Positions 9,059-19,664 are shown, counted from the first letter of the stretch. The stretch: DNA of 64,000 bases from Qipengyuania sp. ABI-127-1 (GCA_022953095.1 JALJCR010000002.1:62001-126000); one strand, 5' to 3'. Notes: generated from the letters alone by a model not told the origin. Numbers and translations: made by a program.

Positions 9059-9754
9059 ATGATCGACCTGTTCGGCAGCGACGCCCACGGCGCCCAGGGC
9101 CAGTTCACCACCGACCCAGCCACCGGCGCGCTCGTGCCCGTCGTCGTGGAACAGACCAGCCGTGGCGAGCGCAGCTTCGACATCTTCAGCCGCCTGTTGC
9201 GCGAACGCATCGTGTTCGTCACGGGCCAGGTCGAGGACAGCATGGCCTCGCTTATCACCGCGCAGCTATTGTTCCTGGAAAGCGAAAATCCGTCCAAGCC
9301 GATCAGCATGTATATCAACTCGCCCGGCGGCGTGGTGACGGCGGGCATGGCGATCCACGACACAATGCAATACATCAAGCCAAGGGTTTCGACCGTGTGC
9401 ATGGGGCAGGCCGCCAGCATGGGCAGCTTCCTCCTCGCAGCGGGAGAACCCGGTATGCGGATCGCGCTGCCCAACGCCCGTATCATGGTTCATCAGCCTT
9501 CGGGCGGCGCGCGCGGCATGGCGTCGGATATCGAGATCCAGGCCCGGGAAATCCTGCGCATCAAAAAGCGGATGAACGATCTCTATGTCAAATATACCGG
9601 GCAGAGCCTGGATGAGATCGAGAAGGCGATGGACCGAGACACCTTTCTCGAGGCGGACGAGGCCATGAAGTTCGGCATCGTCGACAAGGTTTTCGAAACC
9701 CGCCCCGAAAACGAGGGTGCCAGCGCCGACGGTTCGGGTGGCGCGCCCGAGTAA
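9059..9754 (+). CDS. clpP: ATP-dependent Clp protease proteolytic subunit
   Basis: ClpP forms the tetradecameric serine-peptidase chamber that degrades substrates unfolded by ClpX or ClpA. The 231-residue protein shows the triad: Ser120 in MGQAASMGS, His145 in VHQPSGG and Asp194 in MDRDTF. The first 20 or so residues form a propeptide-like extension, and the C-terminus ends in a Gly/Ala/Ser-rich stretch longer than in E. coli. A Shine-Dalgarno AAGAGG precedes the ATG. ClpX follows 189 bases downstream, the standard order. In alphaproteobacteria ClpXP degrades CtrA and other cell-cycle regulators, which fits the presence of chpT in this window. Confidence 0.97.
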   Translation: MIDLFGSDAHGAQGQFTTDPATGALVPVVVEQTSRGERSFDIFSRLLRERIVFVTGQVEDSMASLITAQLLFLESENPSKPISMYINSPGGVVTAGMAIHDTMQYIKPRVSTVCMGQAASMGSFLLAAGEPGMRIALPNARIMVHQPSGGARGMASDIEIQAREILRIKKRMNDLYVKYTGQSLDEIEKAMDRDTFLEADEAMKFGIVDKVFETRPENEGASADGSGGAPE

Positions 9755-9943
9755 TCCGCGCCCTGTATGCGCGCATGACATCTGTTCCCGTACGGGACTG
9801 TTGCAAGAATGTCGTAGGAATTGAGCAACCTTGCCGCTTCAGCTTGCGGCAAGGGGTGCGCGCTACCTAGGATATTGACCCATGACCTGCGTACCCTACA
9901 GTCGGGATTCTTCCGACGGGCACGCGGGGAAGACGTTTAGGAT

Positions 9944-11215
<1,272 letters not shown>

Positions 11216-11248
11216 TCGCCAAGTCGAATTCGCTGTGAAATAGGGGTG

Positions 11249-11288
11249 GCGCGCTGCGGGAAGATGTTCCTGTGGCGCGCTTTTCCTT
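11249..11288 (+). terminator. Probable terminator of clpX
   Basis: GCGCGC at 11249-11254 pairs with GCGCGC at 11275-11280. The interior continues pairing through G-U pairs to GGAA/TTCC around a GATG loop, about 14 pairs in all, then TTTTCCTT. It sits only 14 bases before the start of the racemase gene. Confidence 0.65.
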
Positions 11289-11301
11289 ATAGGGTCGGGG
11301 C

Positions 11302-11991
11302 ATGAAAACCATCGGCCTGATTGGCGGAATGAGCTGGGAAAGCTCGCTTCACTACTATCGCCTTATCAATCAAGGGGTGCGGGCCGCTCGCGGCGGCATC
11401 GCATCCGCACCGCTGCTGCTTCACAGCTTCGATTTCGCAGAGATCGCGGCCATGCAGGCGGCTGGAGAATGGGGCGCGCTGGCAGATCGGTTGGCCGCAG
11501 CGGCGCAGGGTCTGCACGCGGCGGGGGCCGAAGCGATCCTCATTTGCACCAACACCATGCACAAGGTGGCCCAGGCAGTGGACGACGCATCGCCTGCGGC
11601 GCTGATTCATATCGCCGATCCGCTGGCCGATGCGGTCATTTCGGCCGGACATTCGAGCGTCGGCTTGCTGGGTACGCGCTTCACGATGAACGAGCCATTT
11701 TATCACGAGCGTCTTCAGGCGCGCGGCCTCCAGACGGTCTCGCCGCCGGTGGAGGAGCGTGACGAGCTCAACCGGATCATTTTCGAAGAACTGTGCGCAG
11801 GGCGGGTCAACGATTCCTCGCGCGCGACCTATATCGATAGCATTTCGCGCATGGCAGCGAACGGAGCGGACTGTGTCGCCTTGGCCTGTACGGAGATCAT
11901 GCTGCTTGTTGAACCGGATGACAGCGTGCTGCCCTCCTTCGATACGACTGCGCTTCACGCCGCTGCGGCGGTCGATTTCGTGTTGTCGTAA
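11302..11991 (+). CDS. Aspartate/glutamate racemase family protein
   Basis: A 229-residue cytosolic enzyme of the Asp/Glu racemase superfamily, using two cysteines for cofactor-independent proton exchange. Cys82 in LICTNTMH and Cys196 in ALACTEI are present, as is the N-terminal GLIGGMSWESS typical of aspartate racemases (YgeA/RacD-like). The likely role is making D-Asp or D-Glu, or racemising a related amino acid. It is set apart from clpX by a terminator and converges on the CDF exporter gene 71 bases downstream. Confidence 0.88.
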   Translation: MKTIGLIGGMSWESSLHYYRLINQGVRAARGGIASAPLLLHSFDFAEIAAMQAAGEWGALADRLAAAAQGLHAAGAEAILICTNTMHKVAQAVDDASPAALIHIADPLADAVISAGHSSVGLLGTRFTMNEPFYHERLQARGLQTVSPPVEERDELNRIIFEELCAGRVNDSSRATYIDSISRMAANGADCVALACTEIMLLVEPDDSVLPSFDTTALHAAAAVDFVLS

Positions 11992-12062
11992 GAGCCCCGC
12001 CCAAATCCGCTACCAGCCGACCCGACACAGGGCGGATGCCGTGCCGCAGCAGGCGGGACACA

Positions 12063-12977
12063 TCAGCAGCACGCCTTTTCCGGATGCGTTCGCTCGATCT
12101 GGATGGTCGCGTGGCCGATCCGGTGGTGATGGTCCAGATCGCGCTGGATTTCGCGCAGCACGTCATCGCCCGGATGGCCGCCGGGCATGACCAGATGCGC
12201 GGTCAGCGCCGTTTCGGTCGTGCTCATCGGCCAGATATGGAGGCTGTGGACTGCCTCGACTCCGGGCCGTGTCGATAGGTAGGCGCGCACTCCCGCTTCC
12301 GAAATGCCCTTGGGGACTGCGAGCAGGCTCATCGCCACGCTATCCTTCAGCAGGCCCCAGGTGCCCCAGGCGATGACCAGCACGATCACCAGGCTCACGA
12401 CCGGATCGATCCAGCGTTCGCCGGTCCAGATGATGGCGAGGCCGGCGATGACGACCCCCAGACTGACCAGGGCATCGGCTGCCATATGCAGGAAGGCGCC
12501 GCGAATATTGATATCGTGCTGCCCGCGCATGAACAGCGCGGCCGTGCCGGCATTGATGAGGATGCCGATCCCGGCGACGATGGCCATGGTGTCGCCCTGG
12601 ACCGGGGCAGGCTCTGCAATACGGTGCAGGGTTTCGAACAGGATTGCGCCTATCGCCACTAGTAGCAGGCCTGCATTGGCCAGCGCGGCAAGGATGGTTG
12701 AGCTCTTAAACCCGTAGGTGAAGCGTTCCGAAGGTGGGCGCTTGGCCGCAATACTCGCCGTCCAGGCGAGCACCAAGGCAAGCACGTCCGACAGATTGTG
12801 TCCGGCATCGGCGATCAGCGCCATCGAGCCGGAAATCCAGCCATAAACCGCCTCGACGATGACGAAGCCGGTATTGAGTATGATGCCGATCAGGAAGGCG
12901 TTGCCGAAATCGGCCGGGGCATGGGCATGCCCGTGCCCATGATCGTGATCGTGCGAATGGCTGTGACCCGAACCCAT
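12063..12977 (-). CDS. CDF metal efflux protein (CzcD/ZitB-like)
   Basis: A 304-residue cation diffusion facilitator that should export Zn2+, Co2+ or related divalent ions in exchange for protons. It has a His-rich N-terminus (GHSHSHDHDHGHGHAHA, residues 4-20), about six membrane segments, and metal-binding HxxxD pairs in DAGHNLSD (His60/Asp64) and HMAADAL. The cytoplasmic C-terminal domain ends EKACC, where the terminal Cys pair could add metal affinity. The start lies five bases after the mtgA stop, so it is translated from the same minus-strand transcript. Metal specificity cannot be read from the sequence. Confidence 0.9.
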   Translation of the reverse strand: MGSGHSHSHDHDHGHGHAHAPADFGNAFLIGIILNTGFVIVEAVYGWISGSMALIADAGHNLSDVLALVLAWTASIAAKRPPSERFTYGFKSSTILAALANAGLLLVAIGAILFETLHRIAEPAPVQGDTMAIVAGIGILINAGTAALFMRGQHDINIRGAFLHMAADALVSLGVVIAGLAIIWTGERWIDPVVSLVIVLVIAWGTWGLLKDSVAMSLLAVPKGISEAGVRAYLSTRPGVEAVHSLHIWPMSTTETALTAHLVMPGGHPGDDVLREIQRDLDHHHRIGHATIQIERTHPEKACC

Positions 12978-12982
12978 GGGAT

Positions 12983-13651
12983 TTACCGATATACACAGGA
13001 ATCGAGCCCGTCACGGGCTACCGAGCCAATTCGCGCGGCGATCGTATTGCCGTGCCGGGCGAGCCAGCCGCGCGGGTTCGTCACTGACCGCTCCTTGGGC
13101 AGAGGAAGCGCGGCGGCCATGCGCGCAGCTTCAATCGGTGTGAGCGAGGCGGCCGACTTGCGGAAATAGCGGCGGGCACCTGCCTCCACGCCGTAAGTGC
13201 CGATGCCGGTTTCCGCGACGTTGAGATACACCTCCATGATCCGCCGTTTGCCCCAGATCTGTTCGATCAGCACGGTGAACCAGGCTTCGAACCCTTTGCG
13301 GACATAGCCGCCGTCCTGCCACAGAAAGACGTTCTTTGCCGTCTGCTGGCTTATGGTCGAGCCGCCGCGGATACGTCCGCCCCGGGCGTTGTTCTCGATA
13401 GCTTTCTCGATCGCCTCGCGGTCGAAACCGTCGTGGCTGCAGAACTTCCCATCCTCTGCCGCGATCACGGCGCGTACCATGTTGCGGTCGATGTTCGACA
13501 GCGACGTCCAGTCCTTGGTTATCCCGTTGCCATCCATCAGCATGGTCGCCGTGACGGGCACGGGCGCGAACCGGAACAGCAGAACGAGCAGCAGGCTCAG
13601 GCCGATGAAGCCGATCACGGCCTTGAACAGGAAACGGACCAGCCAACGCAT
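12983..13651 (-). CDS. mtgA: Monofunctional peptidoglycan transglycosylase
   Basis: A 222-residue inner-membrane GT51 glycosyltransferase that polymerises lipid II into glycan strands without a transpeptidase domain. An N-terminal membrane anchor spans about residues 5-27. The catalytic Glu66 is in AAEDGKF, followed by the GT51 motif GGSTISQQTAKN at 97-108 and RIMEVYLNVAE. Length is typical for MtgA. It lies upstream of, and almost touching, the CDF gene. No functional link between the two is obvious. Confidence 0.95.
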   Translation of the reverse strand: MRWLVRFLFKAVIGFIGLSLLLVLLFRFAPVPVTATMLMDGNGITKDWTSLSNIDRNMVRAVIAAEDGKFCSHDGFDREAIEKAIENNARGGRIRGGSTISQQTAKNVFLWQDGGYVRKGFEAWFTVLIEQIWGKRRIMEVYLNVAETGIGTYGVEAGARRYFRKSAASLTPIEAARMAAALPLPKERSVTNPRGWLARHGNTIAARIGSVARDGLDSCVYR

Positions 13652-13760
13652 AGTGCGCCTCTAACCTTGCAAATGTCGCCGCGCAATCTGCCAGCTTGCC
13701 CTATGCCGCGCCACATGCTTACCCTGCGCCACGACCAAGGGTAGCCGCGAGGGAGAATTC

Positions 13761-15095
13761 ATGCGCAAGGCACTTATCGGATTGGCCGTATCGGCCATGG
13801 CATTGTCACTGGGCGCAACGCCCGCTTCGGCAGATCCGGCCGCTGTGAAGCAGGCAGTGGCGGCGGATTACGATCGTCATCTCGAAGATCTGTTCCTACA
13901 TTTTCATGCAAACCCGGAACTGTCCTTTCTGGAAACCGAGACCGCCAAGCGGATGGCGGCGGAACTCCGCGATGCAGGGCTGGAAGTGACCGAAGGCGTA
14001 GGCGGCACTGGCGTGGTGGGCATGGCACGCAATGGCGATGGGCCGTTGATCCTGCTGCGCGCGGATATGGACGGGTTGCCGATGCCGGAAAAGACCGGCC
14101 TCGATTATGCCTCCACGGCGATGCAGACCGGCCTGGACGGTAAGGAATATCCGGTCATGCATGCCTGCGGTCACGACGTTCACATCACCTCGATGGTCGG
14201 CACCGCGCGGCGTCTGATGGAGATGAAGGATGATTGGTCGGGGACGCTGATGTTCGTGGTGCAGCCGGCCGAAGAACGCGTCGGCGGTGCGGCGGCCATG
14301 CTGGAAGACGGCCTGTACGACCGGTTCGGCACGCCCGATTACGCGCTGGCTTTCCACGTCGCGTCGATCTTGCCGACAGGGAGGATTTCGGCCTCGGAAG
14401 GGATCCAGTATTCCAGCGCGGATTCGGTCGACATCGTCGTGCCGGGAGTCGGCGCGCATGGGGCAAGCCCGCATATGGGCCGCGACCCGGTCTATATCGC
14501 CTCGCAGATCGTCACGGCGATGCAATCGATCGTCAGCCGGGAAATCGAGCCGCTTTCGCCTGCGGTGATTACCGTGGGCGCATTCCATTCGGGCACCAAG
14601 CACAACATCATATCGGACCGGGCCGAATTGCAGCTGACGGTCCGCGCCAATGACGAGGATACGCGCGCGCAATTGCTCGCGGCGATCGAGCGTGTCGCCG
14701 TCAATATCGGCAAGGCCCATGGCCTGCCCGACGAGCTTCCCGTTCAGGTGACCGTTTCGGAGGGCACGCCGGTGACGAATAACGACCCGAAGCTTGCGCG
14801 TCGGCTGAATTCGGTAATGCAGCGCGATCTTGGAGAGGATGTGCTGATTCCATGGCAGCAACGCGGCATGGGGGCAGAGGATTTCGCTTATTTCGTGGCC
14901 GAGGAATATGGCGTGCCCGGCTATTACTTCGCGGTTGGCGGAACGCCGCAAGCAGCCTTCGATGCGGCGGAGGCGGGCGGCCCGCCTGTGCCCTCGCATC
15001 ATTCGCCGCTGTTCAAGGTCGCCCCGCGGGAAAGCGTGACGCTGGGGACCGAAGCGATGGTCGCAGCGGTGCTCGATCTCGCCCCAGCGGAGTGA
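13761..15095 (+). CDS. Secreted M20 family amidohydrolase
   Basis: A 444-residue M20D-type metallohydrolase with a signal peptide (MRKALIGLAVSAMALSLGATPASA). Metal-ligand motifs are LLRADMDGLP, HACGHDVH (about 134-141), QPAEERVGG and the C-terminal HHSP. Relatives hydrolyse N-acyl amino acids, hippurate or indole-acetyl amides. Export suggests it works on peptides or acyl amino acids in the periplasm. A GAGGGAG ribosome-binding site sits six to ten bases before the ATG. A perfect bidirectional terminator separates it from the convergent rpoH gene. Confidence 0.9.
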   Translation: MRKALIGLAVSAMALSLGATPASADPAAVKQAVAADYDRHLEDLFLHFHANPELSFLETETAKRMAAELRDAGLEVTEGVGGTGVVGMARNGDGPLILLRADMDGLPMPEKTGLDYASTAMQTGLDGKEYPVMHACGHDVHITSMVGTARRLMEMKDDWSGTLMFVVQPAEERVGGAAAMLEDGLYDRFGTPDYALAFHVASILPTGRISASEGIQYSSADSVDIVVPGVGAHGASPHMGRDPVYIASQIVTAMQSIVSREIEPLSPAVITVGAFHSGTKHNIISDRAELQLTVRANDEDTRAQLLAAIERVAVNIGKAHGLPDELPVQVTVSEGTPVTNNDPKLARRLNSVMQRDLGEDVLIPWQQRGMGAEDFAYFVAEEYGVPGYYFAVGGTPQAAFDAAEAGGPPVPSHHSPLFKVAPRESVTLGTEAMVAAVLDLAPAE

Positions 15096-15108
15096 GTGGC
15101 GGATCAAA

Positions 15109-15151
15109 CGAAAAGGTCGCCGATCCCGTCTGGGTATCGGCGACCTTTTCG
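15109..15151. terminator. Bidirectional terminator between M20 gene and rpoH
   Basis: A perfect 16-bp stem, CGAAAAGGTCGCCGAT at 15109-15124 with its complement at 15136-15151 and an 11-base loop. AAAA in the left arm and TTTT in the right arm give a U-tract in both directions, which suits the convergent gene pair. Confidence 0.9.
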
Positions 15152-15173
15152 CATTTGCGCTATGCGCGACTGA

Positions 15174-16079
15174 TCAGGCGACGCCCGGCAACAGTCTTTC
15201 GCCGGCAATAGCCTTCATCGCCTTCTGAAGTTTCTCGAACGCGCGCACCTCGATCTGGCGGATGCGTTCGCGGCTGACATTATAGACCTGGCTCAGCTCT
15301 TCCAGCGTTTGTGGGTTTTCCGTCAGGCGGCGTTCGGTGAGGATGTGCTTTTCACGCTCGTTGAGGCTGTCCATCGCCTCGACGAGCATGTCGTGACGCA
15401 CGTCCGATTCCTGCGCGTCGGCGACCAGTTCGTCCTGCAGCGGACCATCGTCCTTGAGCCAGTCCATCCATTCGCCCGAGCCTTCTTCGCCATTGCGCAT
15501 CGGCACGTTCAAGGAACCATCGCCGCCCATCAGCATGCGGCGGTTCATGTTGATCACTTCCTGCTCGGGCACGCCGAGGTCCGTCGCGATCTTTTTTACG
15601 TCGTCGGGGTGAAGATCGGTGTCCTCGTAAGCGTCGAGGTTTTTCTTCATCCGGCGCAGGTTGAAGAACAGCTTCTTCTGCGCGGCGGTAGTCCCCATCT
15701 TCACGAGGCTCCACGAACGCAGGATGTATTCCTGAATGCTCGCCTTGATCCACCACATGGCATAGGTCGCCAGGCGGAAACCGCGATCGGCTTCGAACTT
15801 CTTGACGCCCTGCATCAGGCCGACATTCCCTTCGGAAATGAGGTCGGACACCGGCAGGCCGTAGCCGCGATAGCCCATGGCGATTTTCGCCACCAGTCGC
15901 AGATGCGAGGTAACGAGCTGCGCCGCAGCTTCGGGATCGTCATGTTCCTCGTAACGCTTGGCGAGCATATATTCCTGCTCTTGCGTCAGCACGGGGAACT
16001 TTTTGATTTCGGAAAGATAGCGGTTGAGGCTCTGCTCACCGCCGAGCGCCGGGACGCTCAAAGTTTTGGTGTTACTCAC
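15174..16079 (-). CDS. rpoH: RNA polymerase sigma factor RpoH (sigma-32)
   Basis: Heat-shock sigma factor. It shows the RpoH box QKKLFFNLRRMK, which separates RpoH from housekeeping sigma-70, a strong region 2 (GLPVSDLISEGNVGLMQG, FRLATYAMWWIKASIQE) and a region 4.2 helix-turn-helix ending RERIRQIEVRAFEKL. A GTG at 16079 (VSNTKTLSVPALGGEQ) aligns with the usual start of sphingomonad RpoH. An in-frame ATG at 16133 would add 18 Arg/Lys-rich residues and cannot be excluded. Its likely targets include the clp genes and tig in this window. Confidence 0.95.
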   Translation of the reverse strand: MSNTKTLSVPALGGEQSLNRYLSEIKKFPVLTQEQEYMLAKRYEEHDDPEAAAQLVTSHLRLVAKIAMGYRGYGLPVSDLISEGNVGLMQGVKKFEADRGFRLATYAMWWIKASIQEYILRSWSLVKMGTTAAQKKLFFNLRRMKKNLDAYEDTDLHPDDVKKIATDLGVPEQEVINMNRRMLMGGDGSLNVPMRNGEEGSGEWMDWLKDDGPLQDELVADAQESDVRHDMLVEAMDSLNEREKHILTERRLTENPQTLEELSQVYNVSRERIRQIEVRAFEKLQKAMKAIAGERLLPGVA

Positions 16080-16201
16080 TTGTACCCTGACCTTTCTAGC
16101 GTCGACCTCTTTCGTCGGACCCCTGCTGGGCATCCGACTCTCGGGCCACTGCGGTTACGTATAGCGGATGCGTGCGAAATTGCACATGGCTTTCGTCGAT
16201 T

Positions 16202-17146
16202 TCAACGAGCGGTTTGGTCGATGAGTTCCCGCATATCGGCAGGCAATTCAGCGCGGAAATCCAAGGTTTCAGCGCTGATAGGATGTCTGAATCCGAGCCG
16301 CGCGGCGTGGAGCGCCTGACGGTCGAAACCAAGCTCGTCGAGAAGCGACCTGAGGGCCTTGGGCGTGCGTCCATATACTGGGTCCCCCAATAGCGCATGA
16401 CCTATTGACGCACAGTGAACGCGGACCTGGTGCGTGCGCCCGGTTTCGAGCCGACATTCGATAAGCGCGGCATGGTCCAGGCGGCGGATGGTTTCGTAAT
16501 GCGTCACCGCGTGTTTTCCGCGCGTCGCGTGATCCGGCAGTACCGCCATCTTCTTGCGGTCGCGATCCGATCGTCCGATCCGGCCAGCGATCGTGCCCGA
16601 TGATGGATTGGGGTGTCCGGCGCAGACGGCCAGATATCGGCGGGCGATGGAATGATCGGCGAACTGCCTGGCCAGCCCTTCATGTGCGGCATCGGACTTG
16701 GCCACCACGAGCAGACCCGACGTATCCTTGTCGATCCGGTGCACGATACCGGGTCGGGCTACGCCGTTAATGCCCGACAGTTGCCCTTTGCAATGATGCA
16801 GCAGCGCATTGACCAGCGTACCATCCCGATTGCCGACTGCAGGATGAACGACCATGCCAGCGGGTTTGTTCACCACAATCAGATGTTCGTCTTCGAACAC
16901 GACATCCAGCGGGATGTCCTGTGGCTGCGCGGCCAGCGGTTCGGGTGGGGGCAGGGCGATGGTAAAGGCGGTTCCCGCTTCGGCCTTTGCCGACCCGCTC
17001 TTCGCAGGCTTTCCGCCGATTTCGACCGCGCCATCGGCAATCAGCCCTTTCACCCGCTCGCGCGACAATCCGCTTGCCGCAGCCAGTGCCTTGTCGAGAC
17101 GGCCGGTGTCGACGAGCGTTCCGGTGATGATTTCCCCTTCGGCCAT
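16202..17146 (-). CDS. RluA-family pseudouridine synthase (RluD type)
   Basis: A 314-residue 23S rRNA pseudouridine synthase. It has an N-terminal S4 RNA-binding domain (about residues 10-75) and the catalytic domain with HRIDKDTSGLLVVAK, whose Asp attacks the uridine. The order S4-catalytic and the motif GRTHQVRVHCASIGHALLGDPVYG fit RluD, which modifies helix 69. The ATG at 17146 (MAEGEIITG) is chosen because upstream in-frame starts would run into the divergent JAMM gene. A second RluA-family gene lies at 43732-44856. Confidence 0.9.
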   Translation of the reverse strand: MAEGEIITGTLVDTGRLDKALAAASGLSRERVKGLIADGAVEIGGKPAKSGSAKAEAGTAFTIALPPPEPLAAQPQDIPLDVVFEDEHLIVVNKPAGMVVHPAVGNRDGTLVNALLHHCKGQLSGINGVARPGIVHRIDKDTSGLLVVAKSDAAHEGLARQFADHSIARRYLAVCAGHPNPSSGTIAGRIGRSDRDRKKMAVLPDHATRGKHAVTHYETIRRLDHAALIECRLETGRTHQVRVHCASIGHALLGDPVYGRTPKALRSLLDELGFDRQALHAARLGFRHPISAETLDFRAELPADMRELIDQTAR

Positions 17147-17162
17147 GCTAGGGCCATGGGCG

Positions 17163-17558
17163 ATGCCAATCGAAGTCTCAAGCAAAGTCATCGAAACGCT
17201 TCTTGGCGAAGCAGCGCGCGCATATCCGCGCGAATGCTGTGGGCTCCTGTTCGGCAAGGGTGACGAGATTATCTCTGCCCAGCCTACCGCAAACGTACAT
17301 CCCGAACCGTCCAGGCATTTCGAGATCGACCCTCGGGCGCTCCTCGACGCACACCGCGCTGCGCGCGGCGGCGGCCGACAAGTGGTTGGCTATTATCATT
17401 CGCATCCCAATGGCGCTGCCGAACCATCCGCCACCGATCGGGCCATGGCAGCGCCCGACGAGGCGGTCTGGGCGATAATCGCGGCGGGGCGAATCACGCT
17501 ATGGCGTTCGGGGGATGCGGGGTTCGAAGCGCTTCCCTATGTGGTCGCCCCTCGCTAA
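17163..17558 (+). CDS. JAMM/M67 family metallopeptidase
   Basis: A 131-residue single-domain JAB1/MPN protein. The JAMM motif is complete: an upstream Glu in YPRECCGLLFG and HSHPNGAAEPSATD (His-x-His-x10-Asp) ligating zinc. Bacterial stand-alone members cleave isopeptide or carrier-protein tails such as ThiS/MoaD-like sulfur carriers. No carrier gene is visible nearby. The ATG at 17163 starts MPIEVSSKVIE. A much longer upstream in-frame extension lies antisense to rluD and is not credible. It is divergent from rluD by 16 bases and followed by chpT 34 bases later. Confidence 0.85.
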   Translation: MPIEVSSKVIETLLGEAARAYPRECCGLLFGKGDEIISAQPTANVHPEPSRHFEIDPRALLDAHRAARGGGRQVVGYYHSHPNGAAEPSATDRAMAAPDEAVWAIIAAGRITLWRSGDAGFEALPYVVAPR

Positions 17559-17592
17559 GACGCTTACCAATTATTCATCTACCGGAACCCCA

Positions 17593-18252
17593 ATGGACGA
17601 CCGCCAATCGATCGATCTTGCCGCGATGCTGTGCTCGCGCCTGTGCCATGACATGCTCAGCCCGGTCGGGGCTCTTTCGAACGGGCTCGAACTGCTCGCG
17701 ATGGAAACCGATCCCGAAATGCGCGCCAATGTCATGCAATTGCTGGAACAGAGCGCGCTGATCAGCACCAACAAGCTCAAATTTTTCCGTCTCGCATTCG
17801 GGGCGGCTGGCGGCTTCGGCGAGCGCGTGGAAGTGGCAGAGCCACAGGCCCTGATCGAGGCGCTCATTGCGGATAAGGGCAATATCACAATCAACTGGGC
17901 ACTGGCGGAGCCAACCCTTGGGAAACCGGCGGTCAAGGTGCTGCTAAATTTCGCCCAGATCGCAATCGACGCGCTGGTTCGGGGCGGAACGCTCGATATC
18001 GGCGCCGAAGTCAGGGATGGCGCCTGCGAGATCGTGGTTCGCGCAGGTGGACCCAAGATCGCTTTCGATGAAACGATCGGCAAGGCGCTCGATGGCTCAC
18101 TCGACCGGTGTGAATTGACCAGCCGCACGGCCGCCGCGCATATGATCAACCTGCTGGCGAGCGAGAGCGGCGGCGGGCTGCAATATCACAAAGGCGCCGA
18201 TATGCTCGTGCTCGGTGCGGTCCTGCCGCAGGGCGCGGGGCTGATCGGTTGA
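17593..18252 (+). CDS. chpT: Histidine phosphotransferase ChpT
   Basis: ChpT relays phosphate from the hybrid kinase CckA to CtrA and CpdR, controlling the alphaproteobacterial cell cycle and motility. The 219-residue protein begins with the conserved helix RLCHDMLSPVGALSNGLELL, with phospho-accepting His19, followed by a degenerate ATPase-like domain (FAQIAIDALVRGG, GLQYHKGADM) that does not bind ATP in this family. The ATG at 17593 gives the standard length. The stop lies 17 bases before the next gene's ATG. A TTG alternative start of that gene would overlap it. CtrA and ClpXP form one network, and clpXP is 7 kb upstream. Confidence 0.9.
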   Translation: MDDRQSIDLAAMLCSRLCHDMLSPVGALSNGLELLAMETDPEMRANVMQLLEQSALISTNKLKFFRLAFGAAGGFGERVEVAEPQALIEALIADKGNITINWALAEPTLGKPAVKVLLNFAQIAIDALVRGGTLDIGAEVRDGACEIVVRAGGPKIAFDETIGKALDGSLDRCELTSRTAAAHMINLLASESGGGLQYHKGADMLVLGAVLPQGAGLIG

Positions 18253-18269
18253 CCGGCTCTTCGGGCGAG

Positions 18270-18971
18270 ATGGACGAACTCGTCCACCAGGAACGGCTCT
18301 CCCCCAATTTTGACGAGCGCAATGCGCCGGTGGAGATCGTCGTCCTTCACTACACCGAAATGCTCGGTCCCGATGTGGCGATCGAGCGGATGTGCGACCC
18401 GCAGACCAAGGTTTCCGCGCATTACCTGATCGCCGAGGACGGCACGGTGACGAGGCTGGTGCCCGAAGAGAAGCGCGCCTGGCATGCCGGCGTGTCCTAT
18501 TGGCGCGGTCACAAGGACATCAATTCGGTAAGCATCGGGATCGAGCTCGACCATCCGGGCCACCTGCATGGCTATCGCGATTTCAGCGAGCCGCAGTTCG
18601 AAGCGCTGGTGCCGCTGCTATTCTCGATTATGAAGCGGCACGACATTCCCCGCGCCAATGTGCTCGGCCATTCCGACGTTGCACCGCAGCGCAAGATCGA
18701 CCCCGGCGAACTCTTTCCGTGGGAGCGGCTCGCCGAATACGGCCTTTGCCTTCCCACCCCGAAGATCGAGCTGGGCGATCCCTTCGACAATGATGGCGCT
18801 TTCTACCTTGCGCTGGAACGCTTCGGCTACGACGTCACCGACGGGCATAAGGCGGTCGAGGCTTTTCAACGTCGCTGGCGTCCGCGCAAGATCGATGGGG
18901 AAATCGATGGTGAAGTCCGTGCGATCCTATTCCAGCTCCTGATCGAGCGCGATCGGGGGAAGGCCCGCTAA
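18270..18971 (+). CDS. N-acetylmuramoyl-L-alanine amidase (AmiD-like)
   Basis: A 233-residue Amidase_2 zinc enzyme that cleaves the MurNAc-L-Ala bond in peptidoglycan. Zinc ligands are His27 in VVLHYTEM, the His in VLGHSDVAPQRKIDPG and its Asp. The middle motif SIGIELDHPG is typical. The C-terminal part (YDVTDGHKAVEAFQRRWRP) resembles the peptidoglycan-binding helix bundle of AmiD. No signal peptide is apparent from the ATG at 18270, and a TTG at 18249 adds none, so it may recycle anhydro-muropeptides in the cytoplasm as AmpD does. It follows chpT closely and is probably co-transcribed. Confidence 0.88.
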   Translation: MDELVHQERLSPNFDERNAPVEIVVLHYTEMLGPDVAIERMCDPQTKVSAHYLIAEDGTVTRLVPEEKRAWHAGVSYWRGHKDINSVSIGIELDHPGHLHGYRDFSEPQFEALVPLLFSIMKRHDIPRANVLGHSDVAPQRKIDPGELFPWERLAEYGLCLPTPKIELGDPFDNDGAFYLALERFGYDVTDGHKAVEAFQRRWRPRKIDGEIDGEVRAILFQLLIERDRGKAR

Positions 18972-19151
18972 GTCAGATCCCCAGAAGCGGGGGCTGGCGT
19001 TCGGGGCTGCGCACGGAACGCGCCTCATGGCCAAATGAATGCGTTAAATCATTACCGAATCGCTCGGTCTTCTTCGTCTCCTTTTTGAAGAAATTGCCGG
19101 TATTGCGTTGCTTTGGAACCGGGAATTGCTCACCTTCGCGCGATACCATAG

Positions 19152-19664
19152 ATGAAGGCCATGGATCGTCACGATATCCATTCCGTATTCGACTCGCTTA
19201 CCGAGAAGCAGGATGAAGCCCTGCGGCTGGCCTGCCAGCATCTGACCTCGAAGCAAATCGCGCAGAAGCTGAATGTCGCTCCGGTGACGATCGACAAGCG
19301 TATCGATGCGGTCCGGGTCAAGCTCGGCCACATGCCCCGCGCCGATGTTCTGCGACACTATCGAGCGTGGGCGGAAGGGTATGATCGAACCATAGATGAC
19401 CCGACCATACTGGCCCGCCCCGGGCAGGATGATGCACGTCGCCTGCGGCAGCCACGCGAAAGTTCCTACGTCTTCGAGGACTCTTTCGCTTTCGATACGA
19501 GAGCGTCTTGGGACCGGAATTCGCCATGGCTGCCGCCGAGGATAAAACCTTCGGACCTGGGAGTGGGCAGCCGGCTGTTGCTCATACTCGCGGGGGCAGT
19601 TGCGATCATGATCGTGGCCGTCCTTTCCATGGCCTTCGCCCATGCGCTGGGAACCATGTTCTAG
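19152..19664 (+). CDS. LuxR-type HTH protein with C-terminal membrane anchor
   Basis: A 170-residue protein with an N-terminal LuxR/GerE-like helix-turn-helix around residues 10-65 (LTEKQDEALRLACQHLTSKQ, then IAQKLNVAPVTIDKRIDAV), a polar linker and one hydrophobic segment near 142-163 (LLLILAGAVAIMIVAVLSMA) at the C-terminus. The DNA-binding domain should face the cytoplasm from the inner membrane. No receiver or ligand domain is present. Two small unknown genes, a RadC-like gene and a MarR-like gene follow in the same direction with small gaps. It may regulate this cluster. In-frame ATG codons at 19152 and 19161 are both possible. Confidence 0.75.
   Translation: MKAMDRHDIHSVFDSLTEKQDEALRLACQHLTSKQIAQKLNVAPVTIDKRIDAVRVKLGHMPRADVLRHYRAWAEGYDRTIDDPTILARPGQDDARRLRQPRESSYVFEDSFAFDTRASWDRNSPWLPPRIKPSDLGVGSRLLLILAGAVAIMIVAVLSMAFAHALGTMF

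Noticed and set aside
16854..17162. A longer N-terminus for the JAMM peptidase
   Set aside because: The added 103 codons are antisense to the rluD-type gene and have no family similarity. The ATG at 17163 gives a normal single-domain length.
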